In this document: positions 53,893 to 62,483 of the stretch, one piece after another | How the letters are laid out: each line of letters opens with the position of its first letter | Numbering within the stretch: the first letter of the stretch is position 1 | Assembly (NCBI GenBank): GCA_965228415.1 | Contig: OZ245814.1 | Location: 1,798,001 to 1,862,000 of the forward strand | Source: Agaribacillus sp965228415 | GTDB taxonomy: Bacteria > Bacteroidota > Bacteroidia > Cytophagales > Cyclobacteriaceae | Length of the DNA stretch: 64,000 bases | Reading direction: 5' to 3' | Notes under the pieces: generated by a model | The model's database searches: none | Seen by the model: only the letters and a program-made list of their open reading frames with translations | Told to the model about the DNA's origin: nothing | Position numbers and translations under genes: made by a program

Positions 53893-55161
53893 TTACCTTC
53901 TCCTTTTGAAATTAGAAGAATTTGATCTGTTTTTAGCCTTTTTCCTGGCCGCAAAGAATTCCTGTCTTTTTCGTTGTTTCTCTTTCTCAAATTCCTTTTT
54001 TTCCTGGGCGGTCATAGGTTTATCCGTTTGCGGGAAAGGGTTTTCTTTGACCAGTTCAATTTTCTTGTTGATTAACTTTTCTATGTCTTTTAAAAATGCA
54101 TTTTCTTCTGGCTCGCAAATAGATATGGCAACGCCATCTTCCCCGGCTCTGCCCGACCTGCCAATTCTGTGCACATAAGTCTCGGCAACATTGGGAATAT
54201 CATAATTGATCACATACTTTAGCTTGTCAATATCGATGCCCCGGGCGGCAATATCCGTTGCTACCAATACCCTGATCGTACCATCTTTAAACTGCCGCAG
54301 TGCTTTTTGTCTCTGATTCTGGGCTTTGTCACCATGTATGGCAGCCGTGGTAATGTTTTTCTTTTTCAGATGACGGGCTATTTTATCAGCACCGTGCTTT
54401 GTTTTTGAAAACAATAACACCTGATCGATCTTTGGATCCTGAAGTATATAATAGAGCAGATCTTTCTTATTTGCCTTGTTTGTGTAATAAAGGTATTGCT
54501 GTATGGTTTCAGCAGTAGAGGAAACAGGACTGACAGCTACCTTCCTTGGATTCTTCAGGATTTTCCTGGAAAGTTCCACGATGTTTTTCGGCATGGTGGC
54601 CGAAAAAAACAGCGACTGCCGTTTCACCGGTAATCTGGCAATGATCTTTCTGATGTCGTGAATGAATCCCATATCCAGCATCCGGTCGGCTTCGTCCAAT
54701 ACAAAGTATTCAATATCATCCAGGCTGATGAAACCCTGATCCATCAAATCCAGGAGCCTTCCCGGCGTTGCCACCAGAATATCAGGACGCCGGCGCAGCG
54801 CATCAATTTGCGGGCGCTGCGTTACTCCTCCGAATATAACGACGTTTTTAATACCGGTGAATTTGCCATAGGTTGTAAAACTCTCCGCAATTTGAATGGC
54901 CAGCTCACGGGTGGGCGTTATAACCAATGCCTTTATCTTATGTGAACGGTTATGTTGTTGCCGGTCAAGAAAAAGGTGTTGCAGGATTGGGATAGCAAAG
55001 GCAGCCGTTTTACCTGTCCCCGTTTGTGCACTACCCAACACATCGTCTCTATTTAAGACGAATGGAATCGCTTTTTCCTGTATGGAAGTAGGTTCAGTAT
55101 ACTTTTCCTCTCTTAAAGCCTTCAAGATCGGGGGAACTAATTCCAGGTCTTCAAATCGCAT
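53893..55161 (-). CDS. DEAD-box ATP-dependent RNA helicase (RhlE-like)
   Basis: The protein has 422 residues. All DEAD-box motifs are present: Q-motif (FEDLELVPPILKALREEKY..PTSIQ), AQTGTGKTAAF, PTRELAIQI, VLDEADRMLDMGF, FFSATMP, ATDIAARGIDID, and HRIGRSGRAGEDG. The C-terminal tail (about 365-422) is short and basic (FFAARKKAKNRSNSSNFKRRR), as in RhlE rather than DeaD or DbpA. It probably assists ribosome assembly and RNA turnover in cold-adapted growth; that role is inferred. It stands alone, with 299 bases upstream that contain no supported gene. Confidence 0.93.
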   Translation of the reverse strand: MRFEDLELVPPILKALREEKYTEPTSIQEKAIPFVLNRDDVLGSAQTGTGKTAAFAIPILQHLFLDRQQHNRSHKIKALVITPTRELAIQIAESFTTYGKFTGIKNVVIFGGVTQRPQIDALRRRPDILVATPGRLLDLMDQGFISLDDIEYFVLDEADRMLDMGFIHDIRKIIARLPVKRQSLFFSATMPKNIVELSRKILKNPRKVAVSPVSSTAETIQQYLYYTNKANKKDLLYYILQDPKIDQVLLFSKTKHGADKIARHLKKKNITTAAIHGDKAQNQRQKALRQFKDGTIRVLVATDIAARGIDIDKLKYVINYDIPNVAETYVHRIGRSGRAGEDGVAISICEPEENAFLKDIEKLINKKIELVKENPFPQTDKPMTAQEKKEFEKEKQRKRQEFFAARKKAKNRSNSSNFKRRR

Positions 55162-55460
55162 TATTCAATTGTTTTATCTGCATACAAAAATTGGCAATAA
55201 ATATTACCAGTGAATATGGAAGCATGCAAAGGTAGGTATTAAAGTGAAACTTTTATAGTTCCCGTTCCATCTCAGATACGCCGGCGCCTTGCCCTCGTTC
55301 AATGACAACCGCTATGGCAGTGGACAGTTATATCATGACGCGCCATATAGCTTTAATTCAAAAAGAATTTTGTGACGTACAGTTTTTGTACAGTTGCCAA
55401 TCATTAAAATTTCCATATATAGGCAGATATTAGTTAATTGAAATTCCAAATCATTGAACC

Positions 55461-56819
55461 ATGCAAAAACTCGTAACGCCAATTCTAAATCAACTGTTAA
55501 GTCAGGTACCTCATCCGGTCATTGCTAAAATAAAGCTACAAATGCTTTTTGGGGGTCTGTTTTCCATCGTGCTGATCAGTTCCTGTACCACCACCACCGA
55601 ACAAAAAGATGAACCCAACCAGGCGGTATCAGTGGCACAAAAAAGTTTTCCATTTGTTTTGCCAAAGGAAAAACCAAATCGAAAAATGAGTGCTGCCATG
55701 GAACGCAACTATACCCGGTATATGGCTCCAAGGCCGGAGGATAACGAGCTGTTTACACAATTCAGGTATACCAAACTCAATGGCCTCAACTACAATAACG
55801 GAGACGGCACAATTACCAGGCGCGATCCGTCCAAGGTAATTTTCGCCAATGGTAAATATTATGTGTGGTACACCTATCGCCATACATCTACCCCTCCTCA
55901 AGGTGCCAAAAACAGTAACGATACCATTCCTTCCACCGACTGGGATTTGTGTGAGATATGGTATGCAACCAGCGAGGATGGATTTACCTGGGAGGAGCAA
56001 GGCGTAGCGGTACCACGTCCACCCAAACCCCAGGCCGGATGGCGATCGGTTTCAACCACGGATATTCTGGTTTGGCAAGGAAAGTATTACTTATACTACC
56101 AGGGTTTTTTGGAAACCAGTGGTAAGCGCGGAGATGACTGTCCGGTAGCTGTGTCTTATGCTGACTCCCCCGATGGTCCATGGACCCCTCATGATGAAAT
56201 CGTAATTCCCAATGGCGAAGCAGGTGCGTGGGATCAATACTCGATTCACGATCCCTATCCTTTGGTTTATAAGGATAAAATTTACCTTTATTATAAATCG
56301 GATTTTGACGGAGATCCAAGGCTGGTTCGCATGCAGGGCCTGGCAACGGCAGACAATCCGTTAGGCCCTTTTACCAAACACCCGCTAAACCCGGTAATCA
56401 ATTCAGGGCATGAGACAACACTTTTCCCTTTCAAAACAGGTATTGCTGCGTTGGTAATCAAAGATGGCAATGAGCACTTTACGGTACAGTATGCCGAGGA
56501 CGGTGTGAATTTTGAAATAGCCTCTATCGTATCACTCATGCCTACGGCAGCCGGTCCGTTTATACCGGATGCTTTCACCAATACCAAAGACGGAAGAGGG
56601 ATCACGTGGGGGATTTCACATATTACCAACGCCACAGACTGGGATCACAACCATGCCGTATTGATGCGATTTGATTGTGATTTAAGTTTGGATGTTCATG
56701 ATCCTGAAATGAAAAAACACAACAATTACTATAAACCGGAATTTTTCTACCAACACGGGTTAAGTAAAAAACAAAAAGACAGGGTGCTCGAGGCGAATGA
56801 GAAGCTTAAAAGTAATTAA
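55461..56819 (+). CDS. GH117-family glycosidase (3,6-anhydro-L-galactosidase-like) lipoprotein
   Basis: The protein has 452 residues. A 27-residue lead is followed by a hydrophobic stretch ending LISSC (Cys42, probable lipid site). The catalytic five-blade propeller matches GH117: ITRRDPSKVIFANGKYYVWYT (Asp122), TDWDLCEIWYATSEDGFTW, GVAVPRPPKPQAGWRS, SIHDPYPLVYKDKIYLYYKSD (Asp264) and INSGHETTLFPF (His317). GH117 removes 3,6-anhydro-L-galactose from agar-derived oligosaccharides; some members have other galactose specificity. It stands alone, with no agarase, SusC/D pair or other polysaccharide genes adjacent. The start could be at 55542, which would remove the lead. Confidence 0.88.
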   Translation: MQKLVTPILNQLLSQVPHPVIAKIKLQMLFGGLFSIVLISSCTTTTEQKDEPNQAVSVAQKSFPFVLPKEKPNRKMSAAMERNYTRYMAPRPEDNELFTQFRYTKLNGLNYNNGDGTITRRDPSKVIFANGKYYVWYTYRHTSTPPQGAKNSNDTIPSTDWDLCEIWYATSEDGFTWEEQGVAVPRPPKPQAGWRSVSTTDILVWQGKYYLYYQGFLETSGKRGDDCPVAVSYADSPDGPWTPHDEIVIPNGEAGAWDQYSIHDPYPLVYKDKIYLYYKSDFDGDPRLVRMQGLATADNPLGPFTKHPLNPVINSGHETTLFPFKTGIAALVIKDGNEHFTVQYAEDGVNFEIASIVSLMPTAAGPFIPDAFTNTKDGRGITWGISHITNATDWDHNHAVLMRFDCDLSLDVHDPEMKKHNNYYKPEFFYQHGLSKKQKDRVLEANEKLKSN

Positions 56820-57071
56820 ACGTTGATCAACGTCAGGAGGAAATAAGCACGTTTTTCCGGAAAGTATAATTATACACCAGCCTGTCACCGGTGGGGCGGG
56901 CGGGTATTGCAGGCGTCGGATACGGCGATATCAAATTTAACCATAAAACAATAGCGAAATCGCCAAAAAAATTCGTTATTGGAATCGAAGTAAAAATTGA
57001 TGAGCCTGCCTTCAGGTCGTTTTTATCCTTAACAAATTTTCGAATTAAAACTAACCCACAGCCCGACACCT

Positions 57072-57698
57072 ATGAAAGAAACCATTCATTCCACATTGCA
57101 ATTAATCAGGCTGGCAGAAAAGCTGAAATTTGAACTGCGCCACAGCTGGCTTTCCAATGGCCGTCGCGAAAGTGTGGCTGAGCACACCTGGCAAATGGCT
57201 TTAATGGCTATTTTAATTCATAAATATTTATCACAACCCGTGGATTTGGGAAAAACCTTAAAAATGATCCTGATTCACGACCTGATTGAGGCAGAAGTCG
57301 GTGATATCCCTTTTTTCGAGAAAAGTCCCCGCAAAGATGCCAAGCAGAAAATGGAGCAACAGGCCATAGAAAATATAAAAAACCAGCTTAATAGCGAAAC
57401 CGGCGATGAAATCTATGACCTGTGGTACGAATTTGAAGCATATAACACGCCGGAAGCCAAATTCGCTAAGGCATTGGATAACCTGGAAGTACAAATACAA
57501 CATAACCTGGCGCAGTTTGAAACCTGGGAAGAAATTGAGTACGATCTGGTATATAATAAAATGGATCAGTATTGCGAGTATGATCCGTTTTTAAAAGAAT
57601 TGTGCCAGGAGATTAAAGCGGAGGCCGAAGACAAAATGATCAAAGGAGGAATCGACGTACAATCCGTAAAAGCCAGGGCTACGAGACAAAACTCCTGA
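57072..57698 (+). CDS. HD-domain phosphohydrolase (YfbR/HDDC2-like)
   Basis: The protein has 208 residues. The HD motif set is clear: RRESVAEHTWQMALMA (His38), MILIHDLIEAEVGDIP (His69-Asp70) and AKALDNLEVQIQHNL for the last Asp. Such small HD proteins are 5'-deoxynucleotidases (YfbR) or HDDC2-type nucleotide phosphatases that bind divalent metal. It is cytoplasmic, with no signal peptide. The exact nucleotide substrate is not readable. It stands alone between GH117 and the DM13 gene. A near-palindrome at 57764-57779 (TGTAGCC T GGCTTACA) lies downstream. Confidence 0.85.
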   Translation: MKETIHSTLQLIRLAEKLKFELRHSWLSNGRRESVAEHTWQMALMAILIHKYLSQPVDLGKTLKMILIHDLIEAEVGDIPFFEKSPRKDAKQKMEQQAIENIKNQLNSETGDEIYDLWYEFEAYNTPEAKFAKALDNLEVQIQHNLAQFETWEEIEYDLVYNKMDQYCEYDPFLKELCQEIKAEAEDKMIKGGIDVQSVKARATRQNS

Positions 57699-57845
57699 CC
57701 AGACCTGAATGCCGTCAAAATCAAAGGCTGTCGTGACCATCTAAAAGAAAAACACACCTAAATGTAGCCTGGCTTACATCTATGGCTTAACTATGACCAT
57801 TTGTGACACGTAAATTCAAATATAACGCAAGCTTATCTTGAAATT

Positions 57846-58280
57846 ATGAATGGACATAAACTATTTTACCGATTATCACTGCTGATTTTATTTTTAAACC
57901 TTACGGTCAATGCCAACGCCCAGACTGATAAAACACTGTATCAAGGTGAGTTTGAAGCTGACAGCTATTTCACGACTTTCGAAGGCTCCTGGAAAATAGT
58001 GCAAAAAGATCAGCATGCCTACGTTGTATTGGAAGATAATTTCAAAGCTAAAAAGGCCCCAGACCTGCAGATATTTTTATCAAAGCTGGTGCTTGATGAT
58101 ATTAATGGTAAAAATGCAGCTTCCAAAGGCTCTCCATTGTTGGTGGCAAAACTGGATACCTTCAAAGGCAACGCCAGGTATAAAATTCCAGGCAATCCCG
58201 ATTTAAGCCTCTACCGCTCTATTATTATTCACTGTGTGCAATACAGCAAGCTATGGGGTGGTGCCAACTTAAAACAGTAA
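57846..58280 (+). CDS. Exported DM13-domain protein
   Basis: The protein has 144 residues. A signal peptide (about 1-26, ending ANAQ) is followed by one DM13 domain: GEFEADSYFTTFEGSWKIV, VVLEDNFKAKKAPDLQIFL and SIIIHCVQYSKLWGGANL, in which the conserved Cys is seen (IHC). DM13 domains occur in redox-related or adhesive exported proteins and are proposed to support electron transfer. Here the single small domain suggests a periplasmic factor. It is convergent with the DUF547-like gene eight bases downstream. Confidence 0.82.
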   Translation: MNGHKLFYRLSLLILFLNLTVNANAQTDKTLYQGEFEADSYFTTFEGSWKIVQKDQHAYVVLEDNFKAKKAPDLQIFLSKLVLDDINGKNAASKGSPLLVAKLDTFKGNARYKIPGNPDLSLYRSIIIHCVQYSKLWGGANLKQ

Positions 58281-58288
58281 AAGTCAGG

Positions 58289-58828
58289 CTAACCCCTGAT
58301 ACTGAGCGATTCCAATTGCTCCTGTATTTTTTGAGGGGAAATGGCAAACTCCTGAAACTGGCTTTTCCCCCGGGTGCTATGGCCCAGATAAAAGTATATC
58401 CTGGGATCCCTGAATTTTAACAACAGGTAATTTCTTTCTAACTTTTCAAGGGTCAGGTCCTGACCGTTTATGGTATGTCTTACCTCTTTAAAGAACTTCC
58501 CGGTTTTTAATAGTTTTTTATATTTTTTATTAAACAGGGTTTCATGGATCACAATGATATTATAAGCATTGAGGTAAAAGGCTTTAATTTCATCTCTCGA
58601 CTTGTTTTCCAGGCTGATTTTCCCAATATCCTGATAAAGCTGTTGTATTCTGGCCGCCTGTCTCCGTATTTTTTTATAATCAACCTCGCCGTTGGTCACA
58701 TAGGTCTGTAAAAATCTGTCAGTGTCCAGAAAAAATTTTTCCAGGGAAACCCCATGACAATAACTGGAACAAACAACCAAAAGAGATATCAAAATAGTTC
58801 TTTTCATCTGTTTATAATTTATTTTCAT
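58289..58828 (-). CDS. Shortened DUF547-family exported protein
   Basis: The protein has 179 residues. A signal peptide (about 8-26) precedes DUF547 features: FLQTYVTNGEVDYKKI, EIKAFYLNAYNIIVI, HTINGQDLTLEKLERNYLL and FRDPRIYF. Typical members are about 240 residues and continue after DPRIHFAL with a Cys-containing segment. Here the segment reads YLGHSTRGKSQFQEF and the protein ends about 30 residues later. The conserved Cys pair and the C-terminal helices are therefore missing. Translation shows no frameshift nearby in this reading. It may be a degraded or minimised copy. A start at 58807 (MKRTILIS) is also plausible. Confidence 0.75.
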   Translation of the reverse strand: MKINYKQMKRTILISLLVVCSSYCHGVSLEKFFLDTDRFLQTYVTNGEVDYKKIRRQAARIQQLYQDIGKISLENKSRDEIKAFYLNAYNIIVIHETLFNKKYKKLLKTGKFFKEVRHTINGQDLTLEKLERNYLLLKFRDPRIYFYLGHSTRGKSQFQEFAISPQKIQEQLESLSIRG

Positions 58829-59295
58829 TGGTCACATGGAACCTTTAGAATTTGCCATAATCATTTTAGCAAACATATAGGTTTCATATCAGTAAATTTT
58901 GCAGGTAGCAAAAAGGTCAATTATTGGGTATGGCTCAAAGGTGTTTTTGAAAATAATATGTATTGGTAAGTATTTACAAGGATTTGCTTGATTCAGAAAT
59001 AATTAGTCTTTTATATTAAGTGATGAACTTAATTTTTAGGAAGATTTCTTAAAAATATTTATCATATCTCGCAGACAGAGATCTCAAATTTGAGCGTCTG
59101 GACAAAAACTCAATGAAACATTACGTGCAATTCATTAAATATACCGCGGGGATTCATGTGCTTATTTTATTATATTAGGCAAAAGGTTGCAAAATGTAAC
59201 CGGGAGATATACGCGGATGCTATTGGTTATTGTGACCATTCCGGCCTGATTCCAGAAGCAAACCCGACATACTATCTCCCGATCATCTAAACGAT

Positions 59296-60750
59296 ATGAT
59301 GGGTATAAAACTTTATGGTATCAACCTGCTCTTTGCGCTGCCGTTGCTGGTCTTTGATGGCTGCGATCGATCTGAGAGCCAGCTATCACAAGATAAAAGC
59401 TGTCCTTTTGATGCTTCCGCAATTTCGGTTAAAATCAATTGCGGTTATTTGGAGGTCCCTGAAAACAGGGCCAACCCCAATGGCCGTAAAATTGAAATCG
59501 CATATGCTGTCATTAAGAGTAAAGACCGACATGCGGGGCTGGACCCGGTAGTATATTTAATGGGTGGGCCAGGTGGTTCCAGCCTGAATAATATTCGATA
59601 CTGGTCCAGGCACGCCATTGTGGAAAAACGGGATATGATACTGGTCGACCAAAGGGGCACCGGATTCTCCCGGCCCAACCTCTGTCCTCAAGTTGGTTTG
59701 GAAACCGTCAATGTAATGGCTGAAGATTTTTCTCCGGAGGAAGAGTATAAAAGGCTAAGTAAATTGGCGATGGACTGCAAAACTTCCCTCATTGCCTCCG
59801 GAATTGATTTGGGATCCTTTAACAGCAAAGAAAATGCGGCAGATCTGGAGGAATTACGAATACACCTGGGGCATGAAAAGTGGAACCTGTACGGAGGCTC
59901 TTACGGAACGAGGCTGGCACTCACCATGATGAGAGATTATCCCGATGGCATTCGAAGTGTCATACTATCCGGCCCCTTCCCTCCTAACGCCAACATGTAT
60001 GCCGAATTGATCCCCAACTTTGACCAATCACTTAGCAAATTCTTTCGGGTATGCCAGGAAAATCCGGCCTGTCATAACAAATATCCCGGATTACAGGATA
60101 AATTCAGGAAGATTATCCCCCAGCTGATTGACAAACCGGTAACTTTTGAATACCAGGGGCAGCCATTTGTCATTAATGCGCAAGACGCTCTTTTAATTAT
60201 CCATCAACTGCTATATAGCAGAAATACCTTAGGCCAGGTGCCAGGATTTATCGAAGCATTGAAAAGCAAAGACCAGGAAGTTATTTCCAAAGCTTTAAAA
60301 CCTTTATTACAACGGTCTGGAGCCATTGATATGGGCATGTATTTTTCCGTACAGGCTTTCGACGAATTACCCTTTAACGGGGCCAGCGAATATGCGCAAT
60401 CCCTGGAGGAATTGGATGATTATAAGCCGGGGTTGGCATTTTTCAACTCCGATGTCAGGATTTTGCCCGAGTGGCATGATGCAAGGGCAGATGAAACAGA
60501 AAATTTGCCGGTGGAAAGCGACATTCCGACTTTAATTTTGGTTGGGCAACTGGACCCGGTGACACCGCCGTCCTACGCCGCACTGACGGCTGCTACGCTT
60601 CCCAACAGCTATTTGTACGAGTTCCCCCTGATGTCGCACAATTTATTCTCTTATTGCCCTACGGAGGTGTTTTTGACCTTCCTGGACAATCCTTTTTCAC
60701 CACCCGAATCATCCTGTACAAAGCGACTGCCCCATATAAAATTCAAGTAG
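59296..60750 (+). CDS. Alpha/beta hydrolase, TAP-like peptidase (S33-type) lipoprotein
   Basis: The protein has 484 residues. The N-terminus (about 5-22) ends in VFDGCDRS, so Cys23 may be lipidated, though the box is imperfect. The alpha/beta hydrolase core shows YLMGGPGGSSLNN (oxyanion HG-like), DQRGTGFSRPNL, the nucleophile elbow YGGSYGTRLA and the late LVGQLDPVTPP with the Asp, then SHNLFSY with the His. The domain order matches tripeptidyl aminopeptidase-like proteins of the S33 group, with a helical lid about 230-350. A peptidase role outside the inner membrane is inferred. The 467 bases upstream hold only an imperfect hairpin (59072-59100). Confidence 0.85.
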   Translation: MMGIKLYGINLLFALPLLVFDGCDRSESQLSQDKSCPFDASAISVKINCGYLEVPENRANPNGRKIEIAYAVIKSKDRHAGLDPVVYLMGGPGGSSLNNIRYWSRHAIVEKRDMILVDQRGTGFSRPNLCPQVGLETVNVMAEDFSPEEEYKRLSKLAMDCKTSLIASGIDLGSFNSKENAADLEELRIHLGHEKWNLYGGSYGTRLALTMMRDYPDGIRSVILSGPFPPNANMYAELIPNFDQSLSKFFRVCQENPACHNKYPGLQDKFRKIIPQLIDKPVTFEYQGQPFVINAQDALLIIHQLLYSRNTLGQVPGFIEALKSKDQEVISKALKPLLQRSGAIDMGMYFSVQAFDELPFNGASEYAQSLEELDDYKPGLAFFNSDVRILPEWHDARADETENLPVESDIPTLILVGQLDPVTPPSYAALTAATLPNSYLYEFPLMSHNLFSYCPTEVFLTFLDNPFSPPESSCTKRLPHIKFK

Positions 60751-60775
60751 TTTAAAAGCTGTCACAGCCTACACA

Positions 60776-60799
60776 TTTTTGCTACTTTTTTAGCAAAAA
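60776..60799. promoter_or_regulatory. Inverted repeat upstream of the cytochrome bd operon
   Basis: TTTTTGCTA (60776-60784) and TAGCAAAAA (60791-60799) form a perfect 9-bp inverted repeat with a 6-base spacer. It lies between the hydrolase stop and the first cyd-cluster ORF. It could be an operator or a weak bidirectional terminator. The AT-rich stem and lack of a T-run after it make a terminator less likely. A near -7 element GACCTTTG (60808-60815) follows. Confidence 0.35.
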
Positions 60800-60845
60800 A
60801 TAACCCTGACCTTTGTACCTTTAAGTCGTCTTTCACCAAGTGAAA

Positions 60846-61088
60846 ATGTCGGGAATGGAAAAATATCAAAAGCTGTTTATCTATGTTTTTTCCCTGATAA
60901 TAGTTTATTATTTCATTACCCGGATTCCCGTTTTTCCAGAACAAATTTCGGCTGTTCCTACCAAAAAGATTATCAAAGCTTTCATTGGATTAGCCATGGG
61001 AGCCGGGGCGCTTTGGATATACCTCAAAAAGGACACTTCTTCAAACAGTAAGGTATCAAAAATAAAACATAGGAAAAGATGGATGTAG
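60846..61088 (+). CDS. Small two-helix membrane protein of the cyd cluster
   Basis: The protein has 80 residues from the ATG at 60846. Two membrane helices (about 9-27 and 43-61) flank a short loop, and the tail is basic (KVSKIKHRKRWM). It overlaps the cydA start by ten bases, so translation is coupled to the oxidase. It is not CydX, which is about 37 residues with one helix. I do not recognise its family. The position suggests an accessory or assembly function for cytochrome bd. Confidence 0.68.
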   Translation: MSGMEKYQKLFIYVFSLIIVYYFITRIPVFPEQISAVPTKKIIKAFIGLAMGAGALWIYLKKDTSSNSKVSKIKHRKRWM

Positions 61089-62470
61089 AAAGCCTATCCC
61101 GTTTGCAGTTTGCCTTTACAGCAATGTTCCACTATATTTTCCCTCCTTTTAGCATTGGCATGGGACTGCTGTTGGTAATCTATGAAAGCTTATTTCTAAT
61201 TACTAAAAAAAAGATCTATGAAACCATCACCAGGTTTTGGATCAAGATCTTTGCCGCTAATTTCTCTGTCGGTGTTGCCACGGGCATCGTCCTGGAATTT
61301 GAATTCGGAACCAACTGGGCTACTTATTCCCGGTTTGTGGGCGATGTATTCGGATCACCTTTGGCTGCCGAGGGTATATTTGCCTTCTTCCTGGAGTCAG
61401 GATTCCTGGCGGTATTATTATTTGGATGGGACAAAGTGAAGCCCGGTGTACATTTATTTGCCACCATCATGGTGGCACTGGGTTCAATCATGTCAGGCTT
61501 CTGGATTATTGTAGCCAATTCCTGGCAACAAACCCCGGTGGCCTATGAACTGGTACAGGATGCCGGCGGTTTTACGCGGGCTGCTATCACTGATTTCTGG
61601 GCAATGGTATTCAATCCCTCCACTGCCAGCAGATTTACACATACCATCTTAGGTGCCTTCATCCAGGGTGCATTTTTAATATTGAGTGTATCGGCCTATT
61701 ATTTTATCAAAGGTGTCCATCTTGAGTTTGCCAGGAAATCATTTGTTATTGCCCTGATGGTGGCCACGATTACCTCACTGGCACAGCCCATTGCCGGCCA
61801 CTACAGTGCCCATGTTGCCTATGAATATCAACCAGCAAAAATGGCTGCTTTTGAAGGGCTCTATGAAACACAGAAAAATGCACCGCTATATCTTATCGGG
61901 ATTACAGATGAGACATCAAAGGAAACCAAAGGCATCAAAATACCGGGCGCTTTAAGTTATTTACTTGGCTGGCGCACAGACTTTGAAGTAAAAGGGTTGG
62001 ATCAGTTTGACGCCAAGGATCATCCCCCCGTCAACGCAGTATTTCAAAGTTACCATATTATGATTATGCTGGGAAGTTTTTTTGTGGGGCTAACCTTATT
62101 TAGTTTGTTCCTCTTATGGAGAGGCAAGCTGTTCGACCAAAAATGGCTCTTAAAAATTTATGTTGCATCGGTGGCATTGCCGGTCATTGCCAACCAGGCC
62201 GGTTGGTATTCCGCCGAAAGAGGCAGACAACCCTGGCTGGTATACGGGCTTTTGAGAACGGAAGATGGTGTTTCCAAGTCTATTGTCGCCAGTGAAGTAC
62301 TGACATCATTAATTTTATTTGGCATCATCTATCTACTGCTGTTTTTTGCCTGGATTTACATTCTCGACAAAGAGATAAAACACGGCCCAGGCTCCTTAAA
62401 ACAACTGGAAACCAATTACCCTGACAGGCAGGAACGCATAGATATCATTACCAGAAAACAAAAAGATTAA
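61079..62470 (+). CDS. cydA: Cytochrome bd oxidase subunit I
   Basis: The protein has 463 residues, which with a short Q-loop puts it in the small (S-type) group; E. coli CydA is about 522. It oxidises quinol and reduces O2 without proton pumping. Heme ligands visible are His18 in FTAMFHYIFPPFSIG, with further His residues in FTHTILGAF and GHYSAHVAYE. The quinol-binding region GRQPWLVYGLLRTEDGVS lies near residue 383. About nine helices are predicted. It overlaps the small upstream gene and is followed by cydB after 13 bases. Confidence 0.95.
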   Translation: MDVESLSRLQFAFTAMFHYIFPPFSIGMGLLLVIYESLFLITKKKIYETITRFWIKIFAANFSVGVATGIVLEFEFGTNWATYSRFVGDVFGSPLAAEGIFAFFLESGFLAVLLFGWDKVKPGVHLFATIMVALGSIMSGFWIIVANSWQQTPVAYELVQDAGGFTRAAITDFWAMVFNPSTASRFTHTILGAFIQGAFLILSVSAYYFIKGVHLEFARKSFVIALMVATITSLAQPIAGHYSAHVAYEYQPAKMAAFEGLYETQKNAPLYLIGITDETSKETKGIKIPGALSYLLGWRTDFEVKGLDQFDAKDHPPVNAVFQSYHIMIMLGSFFVGLTLFSLFLLWRGKLFDQKWLLKIYVASVALPVIANQAGWYSAERGRQPWLVYGLLRTEDGVSKSIVASEVLTSLILFGIIYLLLFFAWIYILDKEIKHGPGSLKQLETNYPDRQERIDIITRKQKD

Positions 62471-62483
62471 AATTGTCATAAAA

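Noticed and set aside
55255..55375. A short open stretch reading PSFNDNRYGSGQLYHDAPYS before a stop, in the gap upstream of GH117
   Set aside because: It is open for only about 35 codons between stops and lacks a start. It may be the decayed end of some protein, but no family can be assigned.
58754..58969. A 71-codon plus-strand ORF upstream of the hydrolase gene
   Set aside because: It overlaps the start of the DUF547-like gene on the other strand and has a low-complexity composition with no recognisable motif.
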